A stretch of 64,000 nucleotides of DNA, taken from Xestospongia bergquistia (Eukaryota > Porifera > Demospongiae > Haplosclerida > Petrosiidae). The notes beneath the pieces are model-generated. The model was not told where the DNA came from and did not search any database. It worked only from the letters and a program-made list of their open reading frames with translations. The position numbers and the translations under genes are program-made. How positions within the stretch are numbered: position 1 is the first letter of the stretch; every line of letters starts with the position of its first letter. Shown here piece after piece: positions 27,599-38,464 of the stretch. The stretch covers positions 4,391,001 to 4,455,000 of the forward strand of contig OZ014421.1 of NCBI GenBank assembly GCA_963965975.1. The letters run 5' to 3'.

Positions 27599-28571
27599 AT
27601 GGCAACTCAAAGTCAAGGCATCAAACGATTAATGGCTGCAGAGAAAGAAGCAGCTCAAGCTGTAGCAAATGCAAGAAAGAGTGAGTGATATCTTGAACAG
27701 ATTTTTAAAGTCTCTTTAAAATTGCAAAAAACTAATTTAAAAAATTAAGAAGCATAACAAAATGTTGATTTGTAATTTATTCTGTCTTAGTGTAAGATTG
27801 GGCTGGTTGTACATGTATTATAATAATTTAGTGAACAATAAATCTTACTATCATTTGTATATTGATTTTTGTATCAATAGATAACTTATGTTCACAATAT
27901 TTATATCAATAGTATGTAGGCCATTGTTTCTATTGACTAGCTGTCATTTGCACTATGAGATAAAAAGGAGATTGTGACTCTGAGGTGTCCAGTATATAAG
28001 AGAATAAAGTGGAACTTGGAACCCAAAGAAATAGGACTCAAGGAAAATGTTTCCTTGGTCATATGCTTTTATCATGTATTCTAACAAAGCCGGTGGTCAT
28101 CATTCTCTTTATTTATCAGTTTATTGAGAATCTGTTTGTAGTTATATATTATTGACTAATAATATATGTTAGTATTCTGTGTGTGTGTGTGTGTTATTAT
28201 AATGTAGTAAGCATACGTTTCATTCTTTTCTCTTATAGAAAAGAATCAAAGATTGAAAGAAGCTAAAGAAGAGGCTCAGAAGGAGATTGAGACATATCGT
28301 AAACAGAGAGAAACTCAATTTCAAGAACAACAAAAGAAGGTATACTATTATAACTTATTATTATATTATTAATTATTATTATATTTAGTATGCTGGTTCT
28401 AAAGATGATACTGCTCAGAAAATTAAGGTGGAGACTCAGGAGAAACTAGTTAAATTAGATGCTGATGTCAGCGCTAACAAAGATGAAGTTATTAAGCTAT
28501 TAATGGATATGGTATACGATATTAAACCTGAGCTTCATGTTAATGCTCGACTTAACAAGACAACCTCATAG
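27599..28571 (+). CDS. ATP6V1G1: V-type proton ATPase subunit G
   Basis: Subunit G forms the peripheral stalk of the V1 sector with subunit E and helps couple ATP hydrolysis to proton pumping in endomembranes. Three exons: 27599-27689 ('MATQSQGIKRLMAAEKEAAQ', colinear with the family start), about 28240-28339 ('KEAKEEAQKEIETYRKQRE') and about 28390-28571 ('DEVIKLLMDMVYDIKPELHV', TAG). About 118-120 residues, almost entirely a charged helix, the family's normal length. The first intron (about 550 nt) is long for this locus and holds a (GT)n run at 28178-28195. Confidence 0.95.
27690..28239. other. Long intron 1 of V-ATPase G
   Basis: AT-rich intron with a short (GT)9 run at 28178-28195. Nothing else recognised. 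Confidence 0.5.
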
Positions 28572-28780
28572 AAATTGTAGATTAAATTAGTTGACTTATT
28601 GATTATGTATCTATTCTATTGTTAGCTTTACTGTGTGTGTATTTGTTAAGTATTGCTGCTGTGATATTTCTGTAGATTTAATTTTGTAATTTTGTACTTA
28701 ATATATAAAATCTTATAATTAGCAGGTCAAAAGGTCATTTTTGTTACTATTTAATTACTAGTAGGTTGGGTTAGAATATC

Positions 28781-30045
28781 ATGGAGTTAATAGCCACTGG
28801 TTTTGAAGGAAAACAGAATAAGCTTTTTATTTATTGTCCTCCTAAACCTGTTCAAAATGTGATATTTTTCCAAGGAGATGCCCAGGTATGTTTATTTCTT
28901 ATGCAAAATTACTATATATCTATACCTCCTTGATCTCAGGATCTTAAGGAAGAAATGGAGGCTCAACATCATGAAATCAAGCAATATAAACCTTGGTGTT
29001 TGGAAGAAACATGTTCTCTTTTACAGAGCAAGTTCCCAGACAGTGCCATATGGATTGTACGACCCAAGCAGATGTTGCGTCATTTGTATGCCTGTTATCA
29101 CAACTTTGTTGAAAGCTCAATAACTGGTAAGTTATAAAAATGGCAAATTGCCATATTAGTTGTAGTCAGTTAACCAAACTGGAAATTGACACCTTTATCC
29201 AACCAACTTATTTTTAAATGACAAATGATAATACTATGATCCTAAGAGTGCGTTATTGAGCTCACAATGTTAGTGTTACATTAAGTGGAGCTACACAAGG
29301 AAGCAGTTTTATAGATCAAGCTACAAAAACATAGCGTATTGTTTATATTACAAGACTTTGTTTGTGCTGACCTACACCCACTAAATCTATAAACTGTAAC
29401 AATGCATCACAAAATATAGACTTCAAACTTAATAGCTGTTGGTTATGTTCTCTGTAAACATATATATATATTAAACAATTGATTTGTCCTATAGGTGTTC
29501 CAACATACGATGACACTGGCAAACAAGGCACAATTCATCATTTAGAGCAGCTGTTACTCAATGCTATACACCAGATATTTCCATCACTAGAACTATCAGA
29601 GGAGACAGTATACAAACTACCCTTAATACTGATTGGGTTCAGTAAAGGGGGTGTGGTCTTGAATCAAATCCTATATGAACTAGGAAATTACATTAAGCCT
29701 GGATCACCAGATAAAGAGGGAGACGAAGATAAATATCGACTTTCTGAATTTCTAAAGCAAATTAAGTCTATGTATTGGTTAGATTCTGGTCACTCTGGTG
29801 AAGAGAATGCTTGGATAAAGGATGTTTCATTACTACATCATCTGGCATGTCTAAATCCAGAGGTACATGTTCATGTAACTGATTATCAAATGAAATGTCC
29901 CCAACGACCATGGATTGGAGAGGAAGAGAGACAGTTTGTTGAAGTGTTAAAAGAGATGGGAGTTAAAATCACTGAGACGCATCATTTTCATGATAAACCT
30001 AGATCACTCATGTATCATTTTAAAATTTTAAATGTATTTCAATAA
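28781..30045 (+). CDS. C2orf69: C2orf69-like alpha/beta-hydrolase-type protein (UPF0565)
   Basis: Human C2orf69 is a mitochondrial-linked protein with a serine-hydrolase-like fold. The three exons here give 'FFQGDAQDLKEEM' (family 'YFPGDVQNYHEIM'), 'ALWIVRP..M' type segments, 'LILIGFSKGGVVLNQILYEL' with the putative nucleophile Ser of GFSKG (around 29640), 'MYWLDSGHSGEENAW' and 'YQMKCPQRPWIGEEERQFV'. The match is colinear over nearly the whole length. The start at 28781 ('MELIATGFEGKQNK') lacks the N-terminal leader of the human protein, so either an upstream exon is missed or the sponge protein is not targeted that way. Same strand as V-ATPase G, 209 bp downstream. Convergent with NELFE. Confidence 0.9.
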
Positions 30046-30274
30046 TGACAATATTATTTTGGTCCATTTTTCATATTTTATTACGATGATAAAATTACAG
30101 TGAATAGTAAACATTGAAACTTTATAAAGAAAATACAACGACAATAACAATGAACTTACATCATGTTAAAAATCTTGTTCATATGACTTAGTTTTTCTGT
30201 TACTTATTGGTCTCTTCCGACTGACTATATCTATAATTATAGTTTTAATGTCATATTATCTGATATATACTGAA

Positions 30275-31831
30275 CTAACCACTTTGAACTTCCATTCCAG
30301 CAGCTAAGAGTATAAGAAATACAAACATAAAGATGATCACCAACTAACTAACCTATTCTTGCCCAAGGTTGGTGTTCAACTTCAGGTGGTAGTTCTATAT
30401 AGCCATTTTCTTTACTGGCTGGCTCTACAAATATTTCTGTACCACGAATCATTCCTTTGTTCATCTTTGTTAGATAAGTGAGTGATAATATATAATGTAA
30501 TAAAGATACCTCTCTCTGAACTGTTCTTGCAATATTGGGAGTTGTAAAAGTCACAAATGATTCACTATACGAAGTAGATAAGTAAGTTATCAATATACTA
30601 ATAGTATACTTACCACTTTTGTCCTCTCAATTTGATGTCTTTTATAGAGCCAAATCTCAAGAAAGCTTCCCTCAAAGCAATTTCATCAAGTCCAGTATCA
30701 CGCCACGTAACATAGATAGTTGAATCCTAAGAACAATATTCACTCAACAAGAACTATCTGTTACTCACTTTATTAGATTCTACTTGTGGTTCTGTAGCTT
30801 GATATTTAGGCTCTTCTTCTGTGTGACTTTCAGAAGACAATTTGGGGATTTTTTCTACATATTATAACAGAACTGACAAATCAACTACAATATGTATCAT
30901 TATTACGTGACTTAATGTCATCAGAGGCTTTAACAAATCTAAAAGAAATGACAATTTAATAAGAGTAGATGTTGTATTGTAACTAACCTGCTATAAAGCT
31001 GTTTTACTTCTGCTGGACGTATAATTGGTTTGGGCTATAAGTAATGGATCATAGAATATTTGCAAAGGAAGAAAAAGACATAAGAAAGAAAAGAGAACAA
31101 AAGAGGTAAGAGAGAAGAACAAAGAGAAGGGATGTACCTTAATTTGAGGAGGTTGTTGTTGTGTGGTAACACCACTACTACTGGAAGATGAAGATGGAGT
31201 AGGTCTTTTTGTAGGAGGAGGTGGATTGCCCTAATATGGAAATCATTTATTAATAACTGTTAAATATTTATATATTAATGAGTCATTTATTTAGCATATA
31301 CTAAATAAATGATTAGAGTTTGAATTATAACATGTATTTCAACTACAACTTACTCGACTGGCTCCTTCTCCAACACGTTTGAATCCTGTTGTCTTCTTTT
31401 GTGTCTTTTTAGTTATTGATAATTTCTATGGAAAATATAATAATCAATTTGTGCAAAAGAGATCAATTACTAACTTACTCCTGATTCCAATAATTTTTTA
31501 GCAGCTTGGCGTGCATCCTTTGGGTTAGCAACTGGCTCTTGAGAATTTAAACTAAAAATTATTATATTTCTGCAAGTTCATCTCACCTCTAGTACTTTGA
31601 GATTGTCCTAGAGTAGTTTTTATGGAAGGTCCTTGTGAAGGTGAGTCAGTTTTCCCTCCTGTAGCTTGAAGTTGTTTCAGTTCTTTAGTCTAAAATGTTA
31701 TTTGTGATAATCAACATTGTGACTTCACTGTAAACCATTGTAAAATACAAACGTGCCTTCTCTTGTAGTTTAGCATATCTTTTACGAAGAGCCTTTTCTT
31801 CACTAGTAAGTTGTGAAGGATAGACCACCAT
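30275..31831 (-). CDS. NELFE: Negative elongation factor E (NELF-E), RRM protein
   Basis: NELF-E is the RNA-binding subunit of the NELF complex that pauses RNA polymerase II. ATG 31831 gives 'MVVYPSQLTSEEKALRKRYA', matching the NELF-E start. 'NPKDARQAAKKLLESG' and 'KKTTGFKRVGEG' match the NELF-B-binding region with its 'SGFKR' block. A Pro/Ser-rich low-complexity part follows, then an RRM with RNP2 'STIYVTW' and RNP1-type 'CESFVTF', and 'PPEVEHQPWARI' (family 'KSVWGSLA'). The end is 'GMEVQSG' and TAG. The long Arg-Asp dipeptide repeat of vertebrate NELF-E is absent. The first intron seems to use a GC donor at 31756-31755. Divergent from QTRT2. Confidence 0.85.
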
Positions 31832-31956
31832 CTTAATCTAGAATGTTATGGTGGGGATTATTTAGAAATACACACGTGGTAACCAGCTGGTTGATGCTTT
31901 GCAGGAAGGTTATCTTGTTGGACCTGTCATCTCTTTTTGTCCATTTCTAGAGAAGA
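31832..31956. promoter_or_regulatory. Divergent promoter, NELFE / QTRT2
   Basis: There are 125 bp between start codons. CACGTG lies at 31873-31878, with an adjacent 'ggtaaccagctgg'. No other signal is recognised. Confidence 0.5.
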
Positions 31957-34155
31957 ATGAAGTTTATACTGGAACAGGTGACAACTCAGGGTATACGTTT
32001 AGGTAGAATGGTTGTCCATGGAACAGAAGAAATAATATTGGAGACACCATTTTGTTTGTCACATACCAGATCAGGATTTATTCCTCTTTTAACACCAGAT
32101 ATTGTAGAACAGTTACCTCATCGACCACCAGCAGCTATGTTGACTATGGCAACCATGTAAGTCCCTGATAGTGGTAGTGTTGTTTTAATAAAGTAAACTA
32201 AACAAAAAAATTTATTTCATGACCAACTAAAACTAAAATTTTTAGCTGTCAAAAACTAAAATAATACTAAATTAAAGCTAACGTTATGTTATTTTACTAT
32301 TATTTACTAAATTAATAGACTGACAAACCATAACTTAGAACGTGAAGCCCTTCTTAGAAAAACAGAAATAATAATGTGTATTTTTGACATGTCATTATTT
32401 GATTGACTTTTCTTAAATGATTACAAAATTAAGTGAATCAAATAAACTAATATTAACTAAAATAGAAAACTATATTAAACTACTAAACTAATACTAACTA
32501 AAATTACTTTTACAGTTACATTCTAATACTAAACTGAACTAAAATACTTTTCCTTACTAAGACAACACTAGATAGTGGTTGACAGGATGATGCCTATAGT
32601 TTAAAAAAATGGTATAATGTCTATTTATAAGGTACATGAAGTATACACTACAATGTGAAATAAATAGTACATCCTAAATCATAAACCTTAGAAGCTAAAT
32701 GTATTATTAATTTTGTATTAAAGTATGTATTTCTGTGCCATACAAATAGCCAGTATATATAAGCTATAATATAGAAATACTCTCAATAGTATTATTGTAT
32801 GTTGTTTCTCTCTGCTAGGTTTGAACAACCTGGCACACATGTACTAAATAAATTTGGACAAGGAATTCATAAATTTTTGAGCACAAATAACACACTCTTG
32901 TACATGTCTGTTCAAGATCCTTGTACACCACCTTCTTCCTCTTACAATGAGGAGAAAAATGTATCCATTTGGAATTCTGGTGGCCGTCGTAAAGTAATAC
33001 AATATTTGCCATTTAATTTCTATTCAGCATTATTTCAGCATTCATGCATTGGTTTGTAATATTAGTTCCTTCACTTCCTTGTAGGTAACAGTTGAAGAGT
33101 ATATGAAATTAGTAGAAGCTTTCCAACCAGACATCTTTGAAGCATTATGTGACACTGCTACATCCCTAGAATGTAAACACAAGAGGATAAAGAAGTCTGT
33201 AGATCGTACTCTACAATTTCTTGACAAATCTCTAGAGATAAAAGATTTAAATGAGGTCAGTGTATACATCTATATGGGAAGATGACAGGACATAGTAGTC
33301 ATTTATATATTGAAGTATGACTTGATTATAGTCTTTGTGTAGAAGTTAAAACCTTGTGCTGTGTTGGGGTCAATTGAAGGTAGTGATTTGATGGAGGAGA
33401 GAATCAGATCAGCACGAGAGACAGCTGCTCGACCAGTTGATGGTAATTTTCTTATCATCCTGACCTATTTGTGATGTTATTGTACAAGGTTTTGTTATTG
33501 AAGGATTCCAACTTGCTTATAGTACTGAAACACTAAAAGACATTATATTTGCTACTGTAGGGCTCCTACCAGATGAAAAACCTCGCTTTATGCATGGTCT
33601 TTATAAGCCATGTAAGGATATTAACTTCCTTGGATGATTTGTCTCTTCCTTTTGTGTAGCTGACATTTTTGCTGCATTAGAATGTGGTATTGATGTGTTT
33701 GAGAGTTCTTATGCTCTAACAGCAACAGAGAAAGGTTGTGCACTTACATATACTAACTCTATATCAAGAGTTGTTACATCTGATGATGATGTTACAAAGA
33801 AGGAAGATCTTTCCACTGAGTGTAACAACTTTGAAATAAATTTAAATGATACCAAGTATGCATGTTGTTTCCAGCCTCTTCTTGCCTGTTGTACATGTTA
33901 TACATGTGTCAACTACACTGCAGCTTATGTTCATCATCTTTTAGTTACTAAAGAGCTACTGGCAGGTATCTTATTAATGATGTAAGTAAGCAACTCTATT
34001 TCTGACTATCTGTATGTTCTCTTGTTAGACACAACCTGTCACATATTTATGAGTTCTTTCATAATCTTCGACAGTCTATTTTTAACAAAAAGTATCATAA
34101 ATTTAAATCACTTTGTTCTAATTATATTGTATTAAAAGAAAAAGAACATGAATAG
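31957..34155 (+). CDS. QTRT2: Queuine tRNA-ribosyltransferase accessory subunit 2
   Basis: QTRT2 pairs with QTRT1 to exchange G34 for queuine in tRNAs with GUN anticodons, at the mitochondrial surface. The start '[20 protein letters not shown]' and '[20 protein letters not shown]' match the TGT fold. Later exons give '[15 protein letters not shown]', '[20 protein letters not shown]', '[19 protein letters not shown]' and '[19 protein letters not shown]'. The zinc site '[19 protein letters not shown]' is at about 33889-33945 (C-x-C-x2-C plus His). About eight exons; intron 1 (32161-32818) is long and repetitive. TAG is at 34153-34155. Convergent with the GMC gene. Confidence 0.93.
32200..32560. 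repeat. Degenerate 'aaactaatactaactaaaat' repeat in QTRT2 intron 1
   Basis: Variants of 'ctaaactaatactaactaaaat' recur at about 32225, 32255, 32440, 32475-32510 and 32530. The base use is strongly skewed to A/C/T on this strand with almost no G. Probably an old simple or SINE-tail-like repeat; family unknown. Confidence 0.5.
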
Positions 34156-34292
34156 AGTATCAAAAGAAAAAAAAACATCAATAGAACATCACTAAATAAA
34201 TTTATATACAATAAAAATTCCATTCAAATTATATTTTCATTTAAAAATATTTTGATATATCAGACACACACATAGTAGAATATATTTAATAC

Positions 34293-36095
34293 TTAGTGGT
34301 CCTCTTTAATTATGTCAGAAGCTTTCTCTGCTATCATAATAACAGGTGCATTAGTGTTACCTGAGATAATTTCAGGCATTACAGAAGCATCCACAACACG
34401 CAAGTTCTTAATACCTCTCACTCTTAGCTGTGGATCAACTACAGCTTCCTTGTCTTCCTTACCTCCCATTCGACATGTCCCCACTGGATGATAGACAGTA
34501 CTGGCTATTTGACGAGTATACCAGCGCCAAAAATCATCTGAATCTTTTGGAAATTGACTTGGAGCATCAAGAGCAGGACAATGAAGAGATATATTGTTGT
34601 ATACAGAAGTGTTAAGTACTTTCTGTACAATCCGAATGCCTCGTACAAAAACCTCAACATCATCAGGATGATCCAGATAATTAGGAGATATTACAGGAGT
34701 TGTCTCTGGTTTCTTTACATTCAATTTTATACTTCCTCTACTCTTTGGGTGTAATCCACAAGGATAAAATACAAACCCACTAGCATGGCCATCCTCTTCT
34801 TCAACATGACCTCCATGATATATTTTAGCCAAGTCTAAAATAAAACCAAAATCTTCCACATTACTTCCTGTTATTGTTGCTCCCAAGTACAAAATTTGTA
34901 GATCTGGTCCTTCACTTTCAGTTGCCAGATCAGTTTTAACAAAAATACTTGCCTCAATTGGAGATCCTGTTATCATACCATCTTGAAATAATAAATATTT
35001 CATCTTAGATTTAAAAGATTCACCCAAAGGTTTAGAGAGAGTAAATCCACTGTATAAAGATATGTTGGGAGCTAAGTAAGTAATTGGTAACATCAAATGG
35101 TCTTGTAGATTTTGACCAACAGGAAGGTCCTGTACAACTGGAATTCCTGCTTCTTTAAGGTGGTTAGCTGGACCTATCCCTGATAAGAGAAGAATACGGG
35201 TACTACCCACAGTACCTGCTGATAATATGACTTCTCTTTTAGCCATAATGGTTCGCTTTTTATTTGTCAGTTCATTGTTGATAAACACACCCTTAGCTTC
35301 CTTGTTGTCATTTAATTCTACTTTAATAACATGTGTGTTCAAAAGAAGATAAAGGTTCTCCCTCCATCTGACAGGATGTAAGTAAGCCTGTGCTGTACTC
35401 CAACGAACACCATTTTTATTTGTCACTTGAGAATATCCTATCCCTTCTTGTATTTTGCCATTTGGGTCTGTTACCTTAAAGCCAGCTTCCTTAGCAGCTG
35501 AAATTAATGTATGAACACTAGGTGTTTGGAATTTAGAAAATTCCACTCGTAAGGGTCCACCATTGCCATGATAACCTTCATCACCTCCATTGCCTCCCCA
35601 ATCTTCTGCTTTCTTAAAATATGGGAAGACATTGTTCCAACTCCATCCCTTTGCTCCGTACACCTTCTCCCAGCGATCATAGTCCTTAGGATTACCTCGT
35701 ATATAGATCATGGCATTGATAGAGGAGGTTCCACCTAGTACTTTGCCTCTAGGCCACTTAGACTGTTGATTTTTCATTGCTTGGTGTGAATACCTCTGTG
35801 GCACTGTTATATATTGCCAATCTATTGAAGATCGTTGGAGTCTTACATATGCAGCTGGTGCATGAATGTCAAAATGATCATCCATCCCTCCAGCTTCTAT
35901 TAATAGTACAGTGACATTAGGATTTTCAGAGAGCCTGTTTGCTAAGACACATCCAGCCGATCCAGCACCCACAATGATATAATCATATTCATTAGCATAT
36001 CCTATCCTAATAGCTGTCTTGCTGGGATCCCAAAGTGCCACTTTCAATAGTAGCCAAGATATCAGGCAGCATGCTAAGACCTTGGGATTAAACAT
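34293..36095 (-). CDS. GMC-family FAD oxidoreductase, membrane-anchored, intronless
   Basis: GMC oxidoreductases use FAD to oxidise alcohols (choline, glucose, sterols). The 600-residue frame is a single exon from 36095 to the stop at 34293. Residues 6-22 ('VLACCLISWLLLKVALW') are a hydrophobic leader or anchor. 'YDYIIVGAGSAGCVLANRLS' (about 38-57) is the FAD-binding Rossmann motif. 'RGKVLGGTSSINAMIYIRGN' is GMC signature 1, 'GSTRILLLSGIGP' signature 2. 'YHPVGTCRMGG' carries the active-site His and 'NTNAPVIMIAEKA' the second conserved site near the C-terminus. Choline dehydrogenase is the closest well-known animal relative, but the substrate cannot be read from sequence. It lacks introns although nearly all neighbours have many. 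Its ATG is 74 bp before the MetX-like stop on the same strand. Confidence 0.92.
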   Translation of the reverse strand: MFNPKVLACCLISWLLLKVALWDPSKTAIRIGYANEYDYIIVGAGSAGCVLANRLSENPNVTVLLIEAGGMDDHFDIHAPAAYVRLQRSSIDWQYITVPQRYSHQAMKNQQSKWPRGKVLGGTSSINAMIYIRGNPKDYDRWEKVYGAKGWSWNNVFPYFKKAEDWGGNGGDEGYHGNGGPLRVEFSKFQTPSVHTLISAAKEAGFKVTDPNGKIQEGIGYSQVTNKNGVRWSTAQAYLHPVRWRENLYLLLNTHVIKVELNDNKEAKGVFINNELTNKKRTIMAKREVILSAGTVGSTRILLLSGIGPANHLKEAGIPVVQDLPVGQNLQDHLMLPITYLAPNISLYSGFTLSKPLGESFKSKMKYLLFQDGMITGSPIEASIFVKTDLATESEGPDLQILYLGATITGSNVEDFGFILDLAKIYHGGHVEEEDGHASGFVFYPCGLHPKSRGSIKLNVKKPETTPVISPNYLDHPDDVEVFVRGIRIVQKVLNTSVYNNISLHCPALDAPSQFPKDSDDFWRWYTRQIASTVYHPVGTCRMGGKEDKEAVVDPQLRVRGIKNLRVVDASVMPEIISGNTNAPVIMIAEKASDIIKEDH

Positions 36096-36169
36096 CTCTA
36101 TTATTAATTGTTTGGGTGTGTCATATTATTATAAGATGGTTATAAAAACAGGAAATAGATTATAAACTT

Positions 36170-38235
36170 TCAAAGTTCCAAATGACCCTAATTAAACAAA
36201 AAATATAATTAACACGATATAATTAGAGATATTATGTACCTTAATAGCAGCTCCAACATTGTTTTGATCAAGAAGAAATGTATCATGTCCAAATATGGAG
36301 TTTAATTCATAATATGTTACTTTAGTATTACCTGAGAAGTTACCAGACAATATAGCATAATATTTATATCATATTATTATAATTATTATGATATTATTAT
36401 TACATAATCCCCATCATAATAAGGCATCTTATGTCATTCATTGGGACAGACAAGATGAAAAACAAAGAGAAAAGAGAGAAAAGAGGAGAAAAGACAGAAA
36501 ATAAAAGAGGTTTCCTCGTGCCCATATTTCTAATCACTTGGGGGTTGTCTCCTTTTAATACTACTACTTTACCTGCTTGCTTGAGTAATTCAACCATCTC
36601 TCTTTGTTGTTGAACTGGAAAAAGAATATCCGTAGTAACACCAAGTATCTATAATACAAGATAACTTTAACTTATTACATTTATAGTACCTACCAATACA
36701 GGACATTTGACACGAGCCACACCTTCTATCAATGAAGGAAAGTTATCCCCCATATCAAAGAGGTCCATAGCCTAGTAGAGGGATAAGTGTACTTAACTGC
36801 AGTATCTATATAATAACACTTTACCTTAGAAATATACAACAGTGAATTAGGATCATAACTTGTGCAAAACTTTTCTCCCTGAGAAAAATCATCAGATCTA
36901 AAATACATTGACACAAACAACATACTTGTCTCTCAAGGTATGTTTCAATAAGAAAGTCAGGACAAAAATCTGGACTTTTGTCAGGATTTGCACGCTTATT
37001 GCCAAATCTACTTTCCCATTCCGGTCCACTACGATAAGAGATGGTCCCTAGTTCTCGAGCGTGTTGCATTCCCATAACAGGAAAAGTTATACCATAATAA
37101 TGTCCATTACTCCAATTTGGGTCAGCCATAATAACTCGTCGCTGGATATAGCGTAAAGCAATAGAAGAAGGATGTGATTGAACACAACTTGATATACTAG
37201 TAATTCTGAAAAGACACTCAACATTACTTCCAATTTAAACTATGGCGTACCTTTGAACTCTGTCAGGATATAATGCACTAGCCATTAATGCTTGCATTCC
37301 TCCAAGAGATGAGCCAACAGAGGCATGAATCTTTTCAATTCCCAGATGATCTAGCAACAGAAATTGTACAGCTACCATATCTTCAACTGTAATAAGAGGG
37401 AATGTTGTACCATACTCCTATAATAAACAGGGTAATGAATGACTCCCAAATATCACAAAGGTATAACTGTTATTATTATACTGTTAATGAAATGAAGCTA
37501 CAGCTTGTTTGTGCATCAACCTACCTTTCCAGTCATAGGATTAAGAGAAGAGGGACCCCTAAATAACATAAATCTAAAACATAATAAAATTATAATGAAC
37601 TTACGTTGATCCATAACAACTTCCTAACACATTAGTACACAATACATAGAATTTATTGGTATCTAATGGAGCACCAGGTCCAATGAACGCTTCCCACCAT
37701 CCTGGACTTGGATTATCCTGATACAACATAGACACACATATATAAATAACTATAACCAAATCAATCAACTCACTTTAGTACTATGAGCATGTGATGATGC
37801 TGATAAACCAGTATGGATTAGCACAACATTGTTTTTATCTTCATTCAACTGGCCCCATTCTTCATATGCTATTTCTAACTCTGGTAACACACCACCATGT
37901 TTCATATGAAAAGGACTCTGATGTTTATAAAGATTATAGCCTTTCACCTCCTCTCCATAAATTCCTGTAACACCTCTGACAACTTTGGGTTCGTTTTTCT
38001 TTAATCTGTCCAGACAAGGGAAGTGAGATGCCATACCCTTGAAAGTGGCTTCTTCAAAATTAGGGCTTTTAATATCATTTTGAGAACGATTATTAACATT
38101 AGAATAATGACAAGACTGTGTCTTTGGGAATGTCAAAGTGGAAGGCACTAACTTAAAACCTTCAGTAGAGACATTTTTAGATAGAAAGAAAGAGAGACTG
38201 GAAAGTTGTCGTATTGAAATACCACTAATATTCAT
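36170..38235 (-). CDS. MetX-type homoserine/serine O-acyltransferase, probably mitochondrial
   Basis: MetX-type enzymes transfer acetyl or succinyl groups from CoA to homoserine or serine in methionine/cysteine synthesis. The first exon (from 38235) has a basic, Ser-rich leader ('[20 protein letters not shown]') like a mitochondrial presequence. Then come '[20 protein letters not shown]', '[10 protein letters not shown]', '[20 protein letters not shown]', '[16 protein letters not shown]' (MetX hallmark), the nucleophile '[12 protein letters not shown]' (near 37300), '[20 protein letters not shown]', '[16 protein letters not shown]' with the catalytic Asp (near 36630), and '[11 protein letters not shown]' with the catalytic His (near 36270). 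The end is 'GHLEL', TGA at 36172-36170. About nine exons with short introns, so it is a native eukaryotic gene. Homoserine versus serine as acceptor cannot be decided. Confidence 0.85.
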
Positions 38236-38464
38236 GCCTGTAAAAATTACGCCTTTTATCTAGTTCAGAGTTACCTAGAGAGAGAAGGAGAGCAAACAAT
38301 GATGATATAATAGTTATCTATAAAATCAACTTGCTAGTTTTCAGTTTATTTGGAAGAGTCATAATCTATTAACAGTTATGTTGTCTACACGTCAGCTATA
38401 CCGAAAACGTAGAAAATTATAAAATAGGAATTAACCTAGCTACTTGGGGTGGGTCTGACAACAT
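38236..38464. promoter_or_regulatory. Divergent promoter, MetX-like / LARGE-like
   Basis: There are 229 bp between start codons, AT-rich. 'ggggtgggtctgacaac' just before the LARGE-like ATG is the only GC-rich patch. No CACGTG. Confidence 0.4.

Noticed and set aside
36400..36613. Frames at 36400-36613 with '[16 protein letters not shown]' or '[15 protein letters not shown]'
   Set aside because: They read through a purine-rich intron tract between two MetX-like exons.
36095..38235. MetX-like gene as bacterial contamination
   Set aside because: It has about nine exons with the same short-intron style as its neighbours and lies between animal genes.
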